Assembly: GCF_009391885.1 (NCBI RefSeq)
Contig: NZ_VZII01000007.1
Location: forward strand, 186,001 to 250,000
DNA from: Pseudomonas sp. MN1F
GTDB taxonomy: Bacteria > Pseudomonadota > Gammaproteobacteria > Pseudomonadales > Pseudomonadaceae
Length of the DNA stretch: 64,000 nt
Direction: 5' to 3'
The number at the start of each line of letters is the position of its first letter. The first letter of the stretch is position 1. The translations under genes and the position numbers were made by a program. Below the pieces are notes generated by a model. The model made no database searches and was not told where the DNA came from. It worked only from the letters and a program-made list of their open reading frames with translations. This document shows, piece after piece, positions 9,427 to 18,167 of this stretch.

Positions 9427-10770
9427 TCAGGTCGCGTCGGCGTGGCTCACCAGCCCTTTGACGATCACGCCCACCGTCGCCAGCGCCGCCGGCACCAGCA
9501 ATGCAGTCAGAACCTGCTCGAAGTTCCAGCCCAGGCCCAGCAGCGTCGCGCCGCTCCAGGCCCCGAGGATCGCGCCGAAGCGGCCGATGCCCAGCATCCA
9601 CGATACGCCTGTGGCGCGCGCTTGGGTCGGGTAGAACCGTGCAGCCAGCGATGGCATGGCCGACTGCGCGCCGTTCACGCACATGCCGGCGACCAGCACC
9701 AGGGTGGCAAGCACGGTGATGTTGCCCAGGCTCTGGCCGACAGCGTAGGCAAATACACCGGCCAGCAGGTAGAAGATGCCGATGACCTTGTGCGGGTTGA
9801 AGCGGTCCATGGCCCAACCCACCCCTACGGCGCTGAGCACGCCGCCGAACTGGAACAGCGCACCGATGAACGCGGCCTGTTCCATGCTGGCACCGCTGTC
9901 GCGCATCAGTGTCGGCAGCCAGCTGGTCAGCAGGTAGACGATCACCAGGCCCATGAAGTAGGTCAGCCACAGCAGCACCGTGCCCAGGCCGTAAGTCCCG
10001 GAGAAGATCACCGCAAACACGTTGCGTGCAGCCACAGCCTTCTGCTCCGGCACACTGAAGCTGGCCGCCTGCGCCACCACCGCCGGCGCGATCGGCGCCA
10101 GGGTCTTGCGCACCTTGTCGTTACCACGGTTGCGCACCACCAGGAAGCGCGCCGACTCCGGCAGCCAGACCATCAGCACCACGGCCAGCAGCAGCGGCAG
10201 CACGCCACCGATCACCAGCAGGCTGTGCCAGCCGTAGGCCGGGATCATCTTCGCCGAGATGAAACCACCACCGGCCATGCCCAGGTTGAAGCCGCAGAAC
10301 ATGCTGGTCACCAGCAGCGACTTGAGGCGCTCCGGGGTGTATTCGGACAGCAGCGTGGTGGCATTGGGCATCCCCGCCCCCAGCCCGAGGCCTGTCAGGA
10401 AGCGCAGCACCAGCAGTTGGTCTACGTTGCCAGCATAGGCCGAAGCCAGGCTGAAACCACCGAACACCAGCACTGCACCGACCAGCACGCCCTTGCGCCC
10501 GAAACGGTCGGCCAGCGGCCCGGAACCCAGGGCGCCGAACACCATGCCGATCAACGCGGCGCTCATCACCGGGCCGAGGCTGGCACGGTCGATGCCCCAC
10601 TCTTGCGACAAGGCTGGCGCGATGAAGCCCATGGCAGCCGTATCAAGGCCATCGAGGAAGACAATCAGAAAGCAGAGGATTACTACGCGCCACTGATAGC
10701 GCGACAGCGGTTGCTCATTGATGAATGACTGTACGTCGAGATTATTCCCGACAGACTGTGGTTGGTTCAT
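9427..10770 (-). CDS. pcaK: 4-hydroxybenzoate/protocatechuate transporter and chemotaxis protein
   Basis: A 12-helix aromatic acid:H+ symporter of 447 residues. P. putida PcaK imports 4-hydroxybenzoate and protocatechuate and is also needed for chemotaxis to them. Seen: the aromatic-acid family motif FLDGLDTAAMGFIAPAL in helix 1, the loop 2-3 motif GPLADRFGRKGVL, and a C-terminal loop 8-9 copy GWAMDRFNPHK. The ATG at 10770 gives MNQPQSVGNNLDVQSFINEQ, the usual PcaK N-terminus and length; the frame extends upstream without support. It is separated from pcaF by 156 bases carrying the PcaR sites and from pcaR by 291 bases carrying further sites. Confidence 0.95.
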   Translation of the reverse strand: MNQPQSVGNNLDVQSFINEQPLSRYQWRVVILCFLIVFLDGLDTAAMGFIAPALSQEWGIDRASLGPVMSAALIGMVFGALGSGPLADRFGRKGVLVGAVLVFGGFSLASAYAGNVDQLLVLRFLTGLGLGAGMPNATTLLSEYTPERLKSLLVTSMFCGFNLGMAGGGFISAKMIPAYGWHSLLVIGGVLPLLLAVVLMVWLPESARFLVVRNRGNDKVRKTLAPIAPAVVAQAASFSVPEQKAVAARNVFAVIFSGTYGLGTVLLWLTYFMGLVIVYLLTSWLPTLMRDSGASMEQAAFIGALFQFGGVLSAVGVGWAMDRFNPHKVIGIFYLLAGVFAYAVGQSLGNITVLATLVLVAGMCVNGAQSAMPSLAARFYPTQARATGVSWMLGIGRFGAILGAWSGATLLGLGWNFEQVLTALLVPAALATVGVIVKGLVSHADAT

Positions 10771-10827
10771 TGTTGTTATCCAGAAAGGGGCACGGTCGGG
10801 CCACTGCACTTGGGTCAACAGCACAGG

Positions 10828-11038
10828 GCTTGATTATCGATGAAGTGCGGCCTGAATCAGCCTGGATACAACGGTACTGCGAACGGGTGCGGCCGCGGCA
10901 GTCGAGTGACAGTGGTCATGGGATGCGCCTCATATGTTTTTCTTGTATCGGTCGGCAGAGCCGACCGTTGCGAGAGACATTAATCAGCGATGGGGGGAGG
11001 CGCAATTGACCCGAAGCGACACTGTGCGTTTATCGAAC
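10828..11038 (-). promoter_or_regulatory. pcaK upstream region with two PcaR-like sites
   Basis: At 11024-11038 the plus strand reads GTGCGTTTATCGAAC, one mismatch from the PcaR site found upstream of pcaF and pcaR; on the minus strand it contains a -10-like GATAAA. A weaker copy centred on GATTATCGA lies at 10832-10840 (about 10 of 15 matches). If the distal site marks the promoter, pcaK has a leader of about 250 bases. I see no gene in 10771-11061. Confidence 0.6.
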
Positions 11039-11061
11039 AGGAAACAGTGCTGCCCCTGCCG

Positions 11062-11937
11062 TCAACCGAACAACTGGTGGCAGAGATCGCGGCTGGCCGC
11101 CAGCAGGATCGGCAGGAAGCGCTGCTCCAGTTCGCTGCGCGTCACCCGACCGACGTGCGTGCTCACGTTCAGCGCTGCCAGCACCTGCCCGGACGCATCA
11201 TAGATAGGCACGGCGATCGAGCGCAGCCCCTGCTCCAGTTCCTGGTCGACCACGCACCAGCCCTGCTCCCGCACTTGCTGGATGCAGGCGAACAACGACT
11301 CGGGGTCATTCAGGGTACGGCTGGTGCGCGCCTTGAGGTCGGCGCGCTCGAGGTACTCGCGCAGACTGGTGTCGTCCATCGCCGCCAGCAGGATGCGGCC
11401 CATGGACGTGCAATAGGCTGGCAACCGACCACCGACCGACAGGTCGACCGAAATCAGCCGCTCCACCGTCGCCGAACGGGCTATATAAAGAATGTCGTCG
11501 CCTTCGAGGGTGGCCATGTTGGCAGCCTCGTGCAACTGGTCGCTGATACGGTCCAGATAAGGCTGGGCCGATACCGCCAGCGGCGTCGACGACAGGTAGG
11601 CATGGCCCAGGGTCAGCACTTTCGGCAACAGCGAATAGGTGCGCCCGTCGGTGGTGGCGTACCCCAGCTTGATCAGCGTGTGCAGGCAACGGCGCACGGC
11701 GGCCCTGGGGATTTCGGTGCGATGACTGATCTGGGCGATGGTCAGGTGGCGCTTGCGCTCCTGGAAGGCCTGGATCACCGCCAGGCCACGCGCCAGGGAG
11801 GTCATGAAGTCAGGGTCACCGGTAAACGCCTGGATGCGCTTGGCCGCCGAAGCCACGATCGGCGGTGCCAGCGCAGGTGCGCTTGGACGGGGCGCCTCTG
11901 GGTTGGCAGATTCGTTGGCCATGGTTTCGTCGTTCAT
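11062..11937 (-). CDS. pcaR: IclR-family regulator of the protocatechuate pathway
   Basis: A 291-residue IclR-family activator that responds to beta-ketoadipate. A disordered Ala/Pro-rich N-terminal tail (about 40 residues) precedes the winged helix (GDPDFMTSLARGLAVIQAF to TEIPRAAVRRCLHTLIKLGY, residues 41-93), followed by the IclR effector domain (LPAYCTSMGRILLAA, GLRSIAVPIYDASGQVLAALN). The start is set by GAGGTGA four bases before the ATG. The promoter overlaps two PcaR-type sites, so it should be autoregulated. It heads the minus-strand cluster. Confidence 0.96.
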   Translation of the reverse strand: MNDETMANESANPEAPRPSAPALAPPIVASAAKRIQAFTGDPDFMTSLARGLAVIQAFQERKRHLTIAQISHRTEIPRAAVRRCLHTLIKLGYATTDGRTYSLLPKVLTLGHAYLSSTPLAVSAQPYLDRISDQLHEAANMATLEGDDILYIARSATVERLISVDLSVGGRLPAYCTSMGRILLAAMDDTSLREYLERADLKARTSRTLNDPESLFACIQQVREQGWCVVDQELEQGLRSIAVPIYDASGQVLAALNVSTHVGRVTRSELEQRFLPILLAASRDLCHQLFG

Positions 11938-11964
11938 CGCTCACCTCAAAAAAATCACTGGCTC

Positions 11965-11998
11965 GTGCGATTATCGAACGAACGGCCGATAATCGCAA
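11965..11998 (-). promoter_or_regulatory. pcaR promoter overlapping two PcaR sites
   Basis: Minus strand: -35 TTGCGA (11998-11993), 17-base spacer, -10 GATAAT (11975-11970). The -10 lies inside an exact PcaR site (11965-11979, plus strand GTGCGATTATCGAAC) and the -35 inside a second half site (CCGATAATCGCA, 11986-11997), so binding should occlude RNA polymerase. This arrangement implies autorepression. Confidence 0.75.
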
Positions 11999-12027
11999 TT
12001 GACCGCCGACAAATTTACTTATACCTT

Positions 12028-12121
12028 TCTCCTGCCACATGTGGCTTCTTTGGAGAGACTGGTCAGGTACCCACCGTAGAAGTCCCCAGGCAACGGCCTC
12101 GCCTCGTGCGGGGCCGTTTTA
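12028..12121 (+). ncRNA. Candidate small RNA divergent from pcaR
   Basis: A plus-strand terminator at 12092-12120 has no gene before it. Upstream are a -35-like TTGACC (11999-12004) and a -10-like TATACC (12020-12025) at a short 15-base spacing. The stretch between folds well on paper: TCTCC/GGAGA arms at 12028-12032 and 12052-12056 enclose the palindrome GCCACATGTGGC (12034-12045). No convincing open frame is present. This is an inference from structure only; the promoter is weak. Confidence 0.35.
12092..12120 (+). terminator. Orphan Rho-independent terminator
   Basis: Stem AACGGCC (12092-12098) pairs with GGCCGTT (12112-12118) and runs into TTTTATTT. It points away from pcaR and precedes no annotated stop, so it probably ends a non-coding transcript. 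Confidence 0.65.
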
Positions 12122-12171
12122 TTTCTGCCTTGCGGTAAAACGGCAGCGAACTATTCCAGGCGTTGTTTGCT

Positions 12172-12208
12172 CAAAGTTTGTACAGGCCGCCTGGGTCTTG
12201 AAACTTTG
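12172..12208. repeat. Nested inverted repeat in the pcaR-proximal intergenic region
   Basis: CAAAGTTT (12172-12179) and AAACTTTG (12201-12208) are complementary, with CAGGCCGCCTG (12183-12193) nested in the loop. It lies about 45 bases before an extended -10 element, so it could be an operator or a second RNA hairpin. This, the candidate RNA, and the promoter below account for the 459-base gap 11938-12396; nothing else is visible there. Confidence 0.45.
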
Positions 12209-12249
12209 CACACTGTTGTATAAATAACCCTGTTTGGCGATTTACCGAT

Positions 12250-12258
12250 TGCTATAAT
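12250..12258 (+). promoter_or_regulatory. Extended -10 promoter for the small charged protein
   Basis: The sequence TGCTATAAT is an extended -10 (TGn) with a perfect TATAAT. No good -35 lies 16-18 bases upstream, which is usual for this promoter class. The message would have a leader of about 130 bases before the GTG at 12397. Confidence 0.55.
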
Positions 12259-12396
12259 CGATTCCGCTGGCCCGGATCGATACGCCGGCAATGCGCAATA
12301 CTGGCCCGGCTTTCATCCGCCAACCAGCACGTCGTGTGCATGGGCAACTTGCACCTGCATGCAACACCCGCCACTTCTACTCATTCAGGTATTACT

Positions 12397-12597
12397 GTGA
12401 CGAAAGATGAACTGCGCGCAGAACTCGAGCGCCAGGCAGAACGTTACAAGGAAGTTTACGGTGGTGAAGTCACCACCTATGCCGCGCAACCGGAACCGGA
12501 ACGCAAGCCGTGGCGCAAACGTGCCACCGTCCAGGACCAGGCCTTCAGCCAGGAACTGGAAAAAATGGAAAAGGAGCTGCGCAGCGAGCAGCCCTGA
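12397..12597 (+). CDS. Small charged hypothetical protein
   Basis: A 66-residue, strongly charged protein (MTKDELRAELERQAERYKEV at the start, EKMEKELRSEQP at the end), predicted mainly helical with no membrane segment or Cys. Translation probably starts at GTG 12397, with AGG seven bases upstream; an in-frame ATG at 12334 would add 21 residues unlike the rest. I recognise it only as a conserved Pseudomonas hypothetical located between pcaR and pitA. No function can be given. Confidence 0.65.
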   Translation: MTKDELRAELERQAERYKEVYGGEVTTYAAQPEPERKPWRKRATVQDQAFSQELEKMEKELRSEQP

Positions 12598-12913
12598 GCT
12601 GCCCTCTGCACCGCCCCTCACGTCGCGGGCCACCCGCCCTCGACGCGGCCGATCTTTACCGAATGGCCGAGGATGAAATGGAATTACACAAATTTCATAC
12701 AACCGTTTGAAGCCTTACGGCACAGAGATTTTCCCAGAAATTTAACGAATTTTTGGCGATTTCCTGATTTTTAACGGAACTTTTTCCGCCAGATCCCGTC
12801 ACCTGCTGGGTTGAGAGCGCGCTCGAAAAGCCGCCATCGGTCAGCAGTGGGTGCATCGATTGCCAAGGTTTTCTGGCATAATCCCGCCCCCCTATGACCG
12901 CCAGACAACCTTC
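12598..12913. other. AT-rich intergenic region upstream of pitA
   Basis: No gene seen in these 316 bases. The part 12729-12785 is AT-rich and holds six short T-tracts centred near 12730, 12742, 12752, 12761, 12770 and 12783, roughly one per helical turn. A -10-like CATAAT is at 12877-12882. A seven-codon frame (ATG 12894, MTARQPS) ends with a TGA that overlaps the pitA start codon as ATGA. I see no convincing Pho box. Confidence 0.5.
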
Positions 12914-14386
12914 ATGATCGATTTATTCAGCGGACTGGATGCCTGGGTACTGGTGAGCCTGCTGCTCGCCCTGACCTTCGTGCTCGCATTCGAGTTCATC
13001 AATGGCTTTCATGACACCGCAAACGCGGTAGCCACCGTCATCTATACCAAAGCCATGCCACCACACCTGGCCGTGTTCTTCTCCGGGGTGTTCAACTTCC
13101 TCGGCGTTCTGCTCGGTGGTGTCGGGGTGGCCTACGCCATCGTGCACCTGCTGCCGGTCGAGCTGCTGATCAATGTGAATACCGGGCATGGCCTGGCCAT
13201 GGTCTTCTCGCTGCTGGCCGCTGCCATCACCTGGAACCTCGGGACCTGGTACTTCGGCATCCCTGCTTCCAGTTCGCACACCCTGATCGGCTCGATCCTT
13301 GGCGTGGGCCTGGCCAACGCACTGATCAACGACATCCCGCTGGGCGATGGGGTCAACTGGCAGAAGGCGATCGACATCGCCATGTCGCTGGTGGTCTCGC
13401 CGATCGCCGGCTTTGCTGTCGCCGCGCTGGTGCTGGTCGGCCTGAAATGGTGGCGCCCGCTGTCGAAGATGCACAAAACCCCGGACCAGCGCCGCAAGCT
13501 CGACGACAAGAAGCACCCACCGTTCTGGAACCGCCTGGTCCTGGTGATTTCGGCCATGGGCGTCAGCTTCGTGCACGGCTCCAACGATGGCCAGAAAGGC
13601 ATCGGCCTGATCATGCTGGTGCTGATCGGTATCGTACCGGCCAAGTTCGTCCTCGACCTGAACAGCACCACCTACCAGATCGAGCGCACCCGCGACGCCA
13701 CCCTGCACATGAGCCAGTTCTACCAGCGCAACGCCGCCACCCTGGGCGAGTTCCTGGCACTGGGCAAGGCCAAGTCGACCGACCTGCCGGAGAAGTTCAG
13801 CTGCAACCCGCAGCAGACCGAACCGACCATCGCCGCCCTGCAGTCCTCGCTGCAAGGCGTGACCGACTACCACGCGCTGGATGCCGAGAAGCGTGTTGAA
13901 GTGCGCCGCTACCTGCTGTGCCTGGACGACACCGCGAAGAAGGTCGGCAAGCTGCCTGGCCTGGAAGCCCGTGAAAAGGCCGACCTCGAGAAGCTGCGCA
14001 AGGACCTGACTGCCACCACCGAATACGCCCCGTTCTGGGTGATCGTGGCCGTCGCCCTGGCCCTGGGCCTGGGCACCATGGTCGGCTGGAAGCGCGTGGT
14101 GCTGACCGTCGGTGAGAAGATCGGCAAGCAGGGCATGACCTATGCCCAGGGCATGTCGGCGCAGATCACCGCAGCCTGCGCCATCGGCATGGCCAACGTG
14201 TTCGCCCTGCCGGTATCGACCACCCACGTGCTGTCGTCTGGTGTTGCCGGCACCATGGTCGCCAACAAGAGCGGCCTGCAAGGCGGCACCGTGAAGACCA
14301 TCCTGCTGGCCTGGGTCCTGACCCTGCCGGCCTCGATGGGCCTGGCGGCCGGGCTGTTCTGGCTGGCCTCCAAGGCACTGGCCTGA
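12914..14386 (+). CDS. pitA: Low-affinity inorganic phosphate transporter, PiT family
   Basis: A 490-residue inner-membrane transporter that moves metal-phosphate complexes with protons. The two PiT signature repeats are present: FINGFHDTANAVATVIYTKA near residue 30 and VSFVHGSNDGQKGIG near residue 218, plus the internal duplication around PASSSHTLIGSILG and PVSTTHVLSSGVAG. A soluble loop of about 130 residues lies between the two membrane halves. No Shine-Dalgarno precedes the ATG; instead a seven-codon upstream frame overlaps it by ATGA, suggesting coupled initiation. A perfect 12-bp terminator follows. Confidence 0.93.
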   Translation: MIDLFSGLDAWVLVSLLLALTFVLAFEFINGFHDTANAVATVIYTKAMPPHLAVFFSGVFNFLGVLLGGVGVAYAIVHLLPVELLINVNTGHGLAMVFSLLAAAITWNLGTWYFGIPASSSHTLIGSILGVGLANALINDIPLGDGVNWQKAIDIAMSLVVSPIAGFAVAALVLVGLKWWRPLSKMHKTPDQRRKLDDKKHPPFWNRLVLVISAMGVSFVHGSNDGQKGIGLIMLVLIGIVPAKFVLDLNSTTYQIERTRDATLHMSQFYQRNAATLGEFLALGKAKSTDLPEKFSCNPQQTEPTIAALQSSLQGVTDYHALDAEKRVEVRRYLLCLDDTAKKVGKLPGLEAREKADLEKLRKDLTATTEYAPFWVIVAVALALGLGTMVGWKRVVLTVGEKIGKQGMTYAQGMSAQITAACAIGMANVFALPVSTTHVLSSGVAGTMVANKSGLQGGTVKTILLAWVLTLPASMGLAAGLFWLASKALA

Positions 14387-14402
14387 GCGATTGCGCTGCA
14401 CT

Positions 14403-14430
14403 GAAAAAGGCGCCTCATGGCGCCTTTTTC
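14403..14430. terminator. Bidirectional terminator between pitA and the HerA-like gene
   Basis: GAAAAAGGCGCC (14403-14414) and GGCGCCTTTTTC (14419-14430) form a perfect 12-bp stem with loop TCAT. The A and T runs on either side let it work for both convergent genes. Confidence 0.9.
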
Positions 14431-14444
14431 GTGGGTGCAGGAAG

Positions 14445-15920
14445 TTATTTCTTCTTGCCACCCAGCAACGACCCCATCAACCCACGCACCAACTGTCGCC
14501 CCAACTGGTTGGCTGCCTGGCGCACCGCCGACTTGATCGCCTGCCCCGCCGCGCTCTGCAAAAAGTCCCCTGCCTTGTCGGCGAAACTCTCTTCATCCGC
14601 TTTCGGCACTGGCACCGGCTCCACTGCCTCACCTTTACGCTGAGTCAGCATTTCATAGGCCGACTCCCGGTCAATCGCCTTGTCATACCGCCCCAGCAAG
14701 GGTGAAGCCGCAATCAACGCACTGCGCTCTGCCCCACTCAACGGCCCGATCCGCGATTGCGGTGGTGCGATCAGCACCCTCTGGACCATCGCTGGCGTGC
14801 CCTTGTCTTCCAGGGTGCCGACCAACGCCTCGCCAATCCCCAGCTCGGTCAGCACCGCCAGGCTGTCGAACGCCGGGTTCGGGCGGAAGCCATCAGCCAC
14901 GGCCCTGAGCGATTTCTGCTCTTTGGCGGTAAAGGCACGCAGACCGTGCTGGATACGCAAACCCAACTGGGCCAATACGCTATCGGGCAGATCGCCCGGC
15001 GACTGGGTGACGAAATACACCCCAACGCCCTTGGAACGGATCAGCCGCACCACCTGCTCCAGACGGTCCTGCAGCGCTTTCGGCGTGCCGTTGAACAACA
15101 GATGCGCCTCATCGAAGAACAGCGCCAGCACCGGTTTGTCGGCATCACCGCGCTCCGGCAACTGTTCGAACAGCTCGGCCAACAACCACAGCAGGAAGGT
15201 CGCGTACACTTTCGGCGCCTCATGCACCAGCCGGCTGGCGTCGAGCAAGTGGATACGCCCACGGCCATCGGTATCCGGCCGCAACAGGTCCTCCAGTTGC
15301 AGCGCCGGCTCACCAAACAACGCCTCGGCACCTTGCTGCTCCAGGGTTGCCAGCCGGCGCAGCAAGGCCTGGGTCGAGCCGGTGGTCATCAGCGCGCTGT
15401 CTTCGCCGAGCAGTTGCGGGTTGTCCTTCAGGTGCGCCAACAGGGCCTTGAGGTCTTTCAGGTCGAGCAGCAACAAGCCTTCGCGATCCGCCACCTTGAA
15501 CGCCGCATACAACGCGGCCTGCTGGCTGTCGGTCAATTCCAGCAGGTTGCCGAGCAACAACGGGCCCATTTCACTGAGCGTGGTCCGCAACGGATGACCG
15601 GACTGCCCCGCCACATCCCAGAGCGTTACCGGATAGGCTTTTGCCGTGTGCCCGAGCCAGGGCATGCCAGCAATCCGCTCGGCCACTTTGCCTTGTGGCA
15701 CACCTGCCGCCCCCAGGCCGCACAGGTCGCCTTTGACGTCTGCCGCGAACACTGCCACGCCAGCATCGCTGAACACCTCCGCCAGGTGCTGCAGGGTCAC
15801 GGTCTTGCCGGTGCCGGTGGCACCGGCGACCAGGCCATGGCGATTGGCCAGGCGCATGGCTTGCTGCACTGGCTGCCCGCTCGGGTCAGCGCCTACAACT
15901 ATGGTCGAAGTATCCGACAT
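14445..15920 (-). CDS. HerA-like ATPase, DUF853 family
   Basis: A 491-residue P-loop ATPase of the HerA/FtsK superfamily. Walker A is GATGTGKT at residues 33-40; Walker B is [12 protein letters not shown] near residue 270; a downstream arginine-containing [19 protein letters not shown] is typical of DUF853. The C-terminus is a basic tail, LLGGKKK. The ATG at 15920 ([15 protein letters not shown]) is chosen because the family starts just before the Walker A; the frame continues upstream into a region overlapping the receptor promoter. HerA proteins pump DNA with the nuclease NurA, but no partner nuclease is adjacent and the role of DUF853 proteins is unknown. Confidence 0.88.
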   Translation of the reverse strand: MSDTSTIVVGADPSGQPVQQAMRLANRHGLVAGATGTGKTVTLQHLAEVFSDAGVAVFAADVKGDLCGLGAAGVPQGKVAERIAGMPWLGHTAKAYPVTLWDVAGQSGHPLRTTLSEMGPLLLGNLLELTDSQQAALYAAFKVADREGLLLLDLKDLKALLAHLKDNPQLLGEDSALMTTGSTQALLRRLATLEQQGAEALFGEPALQLEDLLRPDTDGRGRIHLLDASRLVHEAPKVYATFLLWLLAELFEQLPERGDADKPVLALFFDEAHLLFNGTPKALQDRLEQVVRLIRSKGVGVYFVTQSPGDLPDSVLAQLGLRIQHGLRAFTAKEQKSLRAVADGFRPNPAFDSLAVLTELGIGEALVGTLEDKGTPAMVQRVLIAPPQSRIGPLSGAERSALIAASPLLGRYDKAIDRESAYEMLTQRKGEAVEPVPVPKADEESFADKAGDFLQSAAGQAIKSAVRQAANQLGRQLVRGLMGSLLGGKKK

Positions 15921-15937
15921 CTCTCTAATCCCCCGCT

Positions 15938-15964
15938 CAAGCTTTGGCTTAATTCGGCCGATAC
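15938..15964 (+). promoter_or_regulatory. Sigma-28 (FliA)-like promoter of the chemoreceptor gene
   Basis: CAAGCTTT (15938-15945), an 11-base spacer and GCCGATAC (15957-15964) match the flagellar consensus TAAAGTTT-N11-GCCGATAA at 5/8 and 7/8. It would give a leader of about 115 bases before the receptor ATG and lies just outside the divergent HerA-like gene. Confidence 0.6.
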
Positions 15965-16086
15965 CTTTGGGTGATATTCGCCTTAATAGACAGGAGCAAC
16001 CGAAAAAGGACTTTTCGGGATGTTGCACTGTTTGCAGCGACACCGTGCGAACGCCCGATAAAAACCTTAGCGGAACCGATTACGCC

Positions 16087-17961
16087 ATGAACAAAAACCT
16101 GCGTTTCAGCCACAAGATTCTTTTGGCTGCGTCATTGATCGTGATACTCGCCTTCAGCCTGTTCACCCTTTACAACGATTACCTCCAGCGTAATGCGATC
16201 CGCGAGAATCTGGAGAATTATCTGGCTGAAATGGGCGAATCCACTTCGACCAACATCCGCAACCTGTTCGATGGCCGTATCAAGCTGGTGGAAAACCTGG
16301 CGCAGAACATTGCCCAGCAACCGGCCAACGCCGAAACACTGATGGGCCAGAATGCCCTGATATCGAGCTTCCTCACCGTTTACCTGGGCAAGGTCGATGG
16401 TGGTTTCAGCGTGCGTCCAGACACCAAGATGCCTGATGGCTACGACCCGCGCAGCCGCCCTTGGTACAAGGACGGCATGAACGCCCAGGGCACCATTCTC
16501 ACCGAGCCGTACATCGACATGGCCACCAACAAGATGGTCATCGGCATCATCAGCAAGGTTTCCGCCAGCGTCGGTGTGGTCGGTGGCGACCTGGCCCTCG
16601 ATGGCCTGGTGCAGATCATCAACTCGCTGAACTTCGGCGGCATGGGTTATGCCTTCCTGGTCAACGACCAGGGCAAGATCCTGGTCCACCCGGACAAGGA
16701 CCTGGTGATGAAGTCGCTGTCGGACCTGTTCCCGCAGGACACGCCGAAACTGTCCGGCGCGCTGACCGAAGTCAGCGCCAATGGCCAAGCCCGCCTGCTG
16801 ACCTTCACCCCGATCAAGGGCCTGCCCTCGGCCAACTGGTACATCGGCCTGTCGGTGGACAAGGACAAGGCCTTTGCCATGCTCAGCACCTTCCGCACCT
16901 CGGCGGTGATCGCCACCTTGGTGGCGGTGGTGATCATCATCGGCCTGCTCGGCCTGCTGATCCGCGTGCTGATGCAGCCGCTGCACACCATGACCCGCGC
17001 CATGGAAGACATCGCCGAAGGTGAAGGCGACCTGACCAAGCGCCTGAGCATCCACAACCACGACGAGTTCGGCATCCTCGGCAAGGCCTTCAACCGCTTC
17101 GTCGAACGTATCCACGGCTCGATCCGCGAAGTGTCGTCGGCGACCGAGCAGGTCAACGAAGTGGCCCTGCGCGTGATCAGCGCCTCGAACTCGTCGATGG
17201 CCAACTCCGACGAGCAGTCCAACCGCACCAACAGTGTCGCGGCGGCCATCAACGAACTCGGCGCCGCCGCCCAGGAAATCGCCGGCAATGCCGCCCAGGC
17301 CTCGCAGCACGCCAGCTCTGCGCGCCTGCTGGCCGAGGAAGGCCAACAGGTGGTGGAGCGCAATATCGCCGCGATGAACCGACTGTCCGACCTGATCGTC
17401 ACCTCGAGCGCACACATCGAGACGCTCAACAGCAAGACCGTGAACATCGGCCAGATCCTCGAAGTGATTACCAGCATTTCCCAGCAGACCAACCTGCTGG
17501 CACTCAATGCCGCGATCGAAGCGGCCCGCGCCGGTGAGGCCGGGCGTGGTTTTGCCGTGGTCGCCGACGAGGTACGCAACCTGGCGCACCGCACCCAGGA
17601 GTCGGCGCAGCAGGTGCAGACCATGATCGAAGAGCTGCAGGTCGGCGCCCGCGAGTCGGTTGACACCATGGGCCAGAGCCAGCGCCACAGCCAGGACAGC
17701 ATGCAGATCGCCAACCAGGCCGGCGAGCGCCTGGACAGCGTGACTGTGCGTATCGGCGAAATCGACGGCATGAACCAGTCGGTGGCCACCGCCACTGAAG
17801 AGCAGACCGCCGTGGTCGATTCGATCAACATGGACATCAACGAGATCAACATGCTCAACCAGGAAGGTGTCGAGAACCTGCAGGCCACCCTGCGCGCCTG
17901 CTCGGACCTGGAGCAGCAGGCCACCCGCCTGAAACACCTGGTTGGCAGCTTCCGTATCTGA
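16087..17961 (+). CDS. mcpG: Methyl-accepting chemotaxis protein with dCACHE domain (McpG/PctC-like)
   Basis: A 624-residue transmembrane chemoreceptor. Order: membrane segment 1 (residues 11-30), periplasmic double CACHE domain (31-270), membrane segment 2 (about 272-294), HAMP, then the signalling domain with the conserved hairpin around [19 protein letters not shown]. Residues Y119, R124, W126, Y127, Y142 and D172 fall at or within one residue of the spacing of the amino-acid-binding motif described for dCACHE receptors such as PctA. The C-terminus GSFRI lacks a CheR-binding pentapeptide. Position beside the glycosyltransferase operon and purU matches McpG of P. putida KT2440, a GABA receptor; the ligand here is inferred, and other amino acids are possible. 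Confidence 0.85.
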   Translation: MNKNLRFSHKILLAASLIVILAFSLFTLYNDYLQRNAIRENLENYLAEMGESTSTNIRNLFDGRIKLVENLAQNIAQQPANAETLMGQNALISSFLTVYLGKVDGGFSVRPDTKMPDGYDPRSRPWYKDGMNAQGTILTEPYIDMATNKMVIGIISKVSASVGVVGGDLALDGLVQIINSLNFGGMGYAFLVNDQGKILVHPDKDLVMKSLSDLFPQDTPKLSGALTEVSANGQARLLTFTPIKGLPSANWYIGLSVDKDKAFAMLSTFRTSAVIATLVAVVIIIGLLGLLIRVLMQPLHTMTRAMEDIAEGEGDLTKRLSIHNHDEFGILGKAFNRFVERIHGSIREVSSATEQVNEVALRVISASNSSMANSDEQSNRTNSVAAAINELGAAAQEIAGNAAQASQHASSARLLAEEGQQVVERNIAAMNRLSDLIVTSSAHIETLNSKTVNIGQILEVITSISQQTNLLALNAAIEAARAGEAGRGFAVVADEVRNLAHRTQESAQQVQTMIEELQVGARESVDTMGQSQRHSQDSMQIANQAGERLDSVTVRIGEIDGMNQSVATATEEQTAVVDSINMDINEINMLNQEGVENLQATLRACSDLEQQATRLKHLVGSFRI

Positions 17962-17984
17962 CCAACAGGCCGCGTCGCCTGCCT

Positions 17985-18044
17985 CGCGGCCAAAGCCGCT
18001 CCTACAGGATTGAGGAAATCCCTGTGGGAGCGGCGTTAGCCGCG
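17985..18044. repeat. Imperfect REP-type hairpin
   Basis: The arms CGCGGCCAAAGCCGCTCCTA and the opposed TGTGGGAGCGGCGTTAGCCG pair imperfectly around a loop of about 20 bases. It is a diverged member of the family seen at 7977. It lies 23 bases after the receptor stop and may act as its terminator. Confidence 0.7.
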
Positions 18045-18167
18045 AACAATCCAGCACCGCCCTCCCGCCCAACCCCGATCGAACAAACTATCCTTCAGGT
18101 AGGTCAACCTTTAGGCGCGTCATCACCAGATGACAGACCCGAAGACGATCCCGGAGGGATGCTGATC

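Noticed and set aside
12663..12710. A 15-codon frame (ATG 12663) after the small charged protein gene
   Set aside because: No ribosome-binding site and no sign of conservation can be seen.
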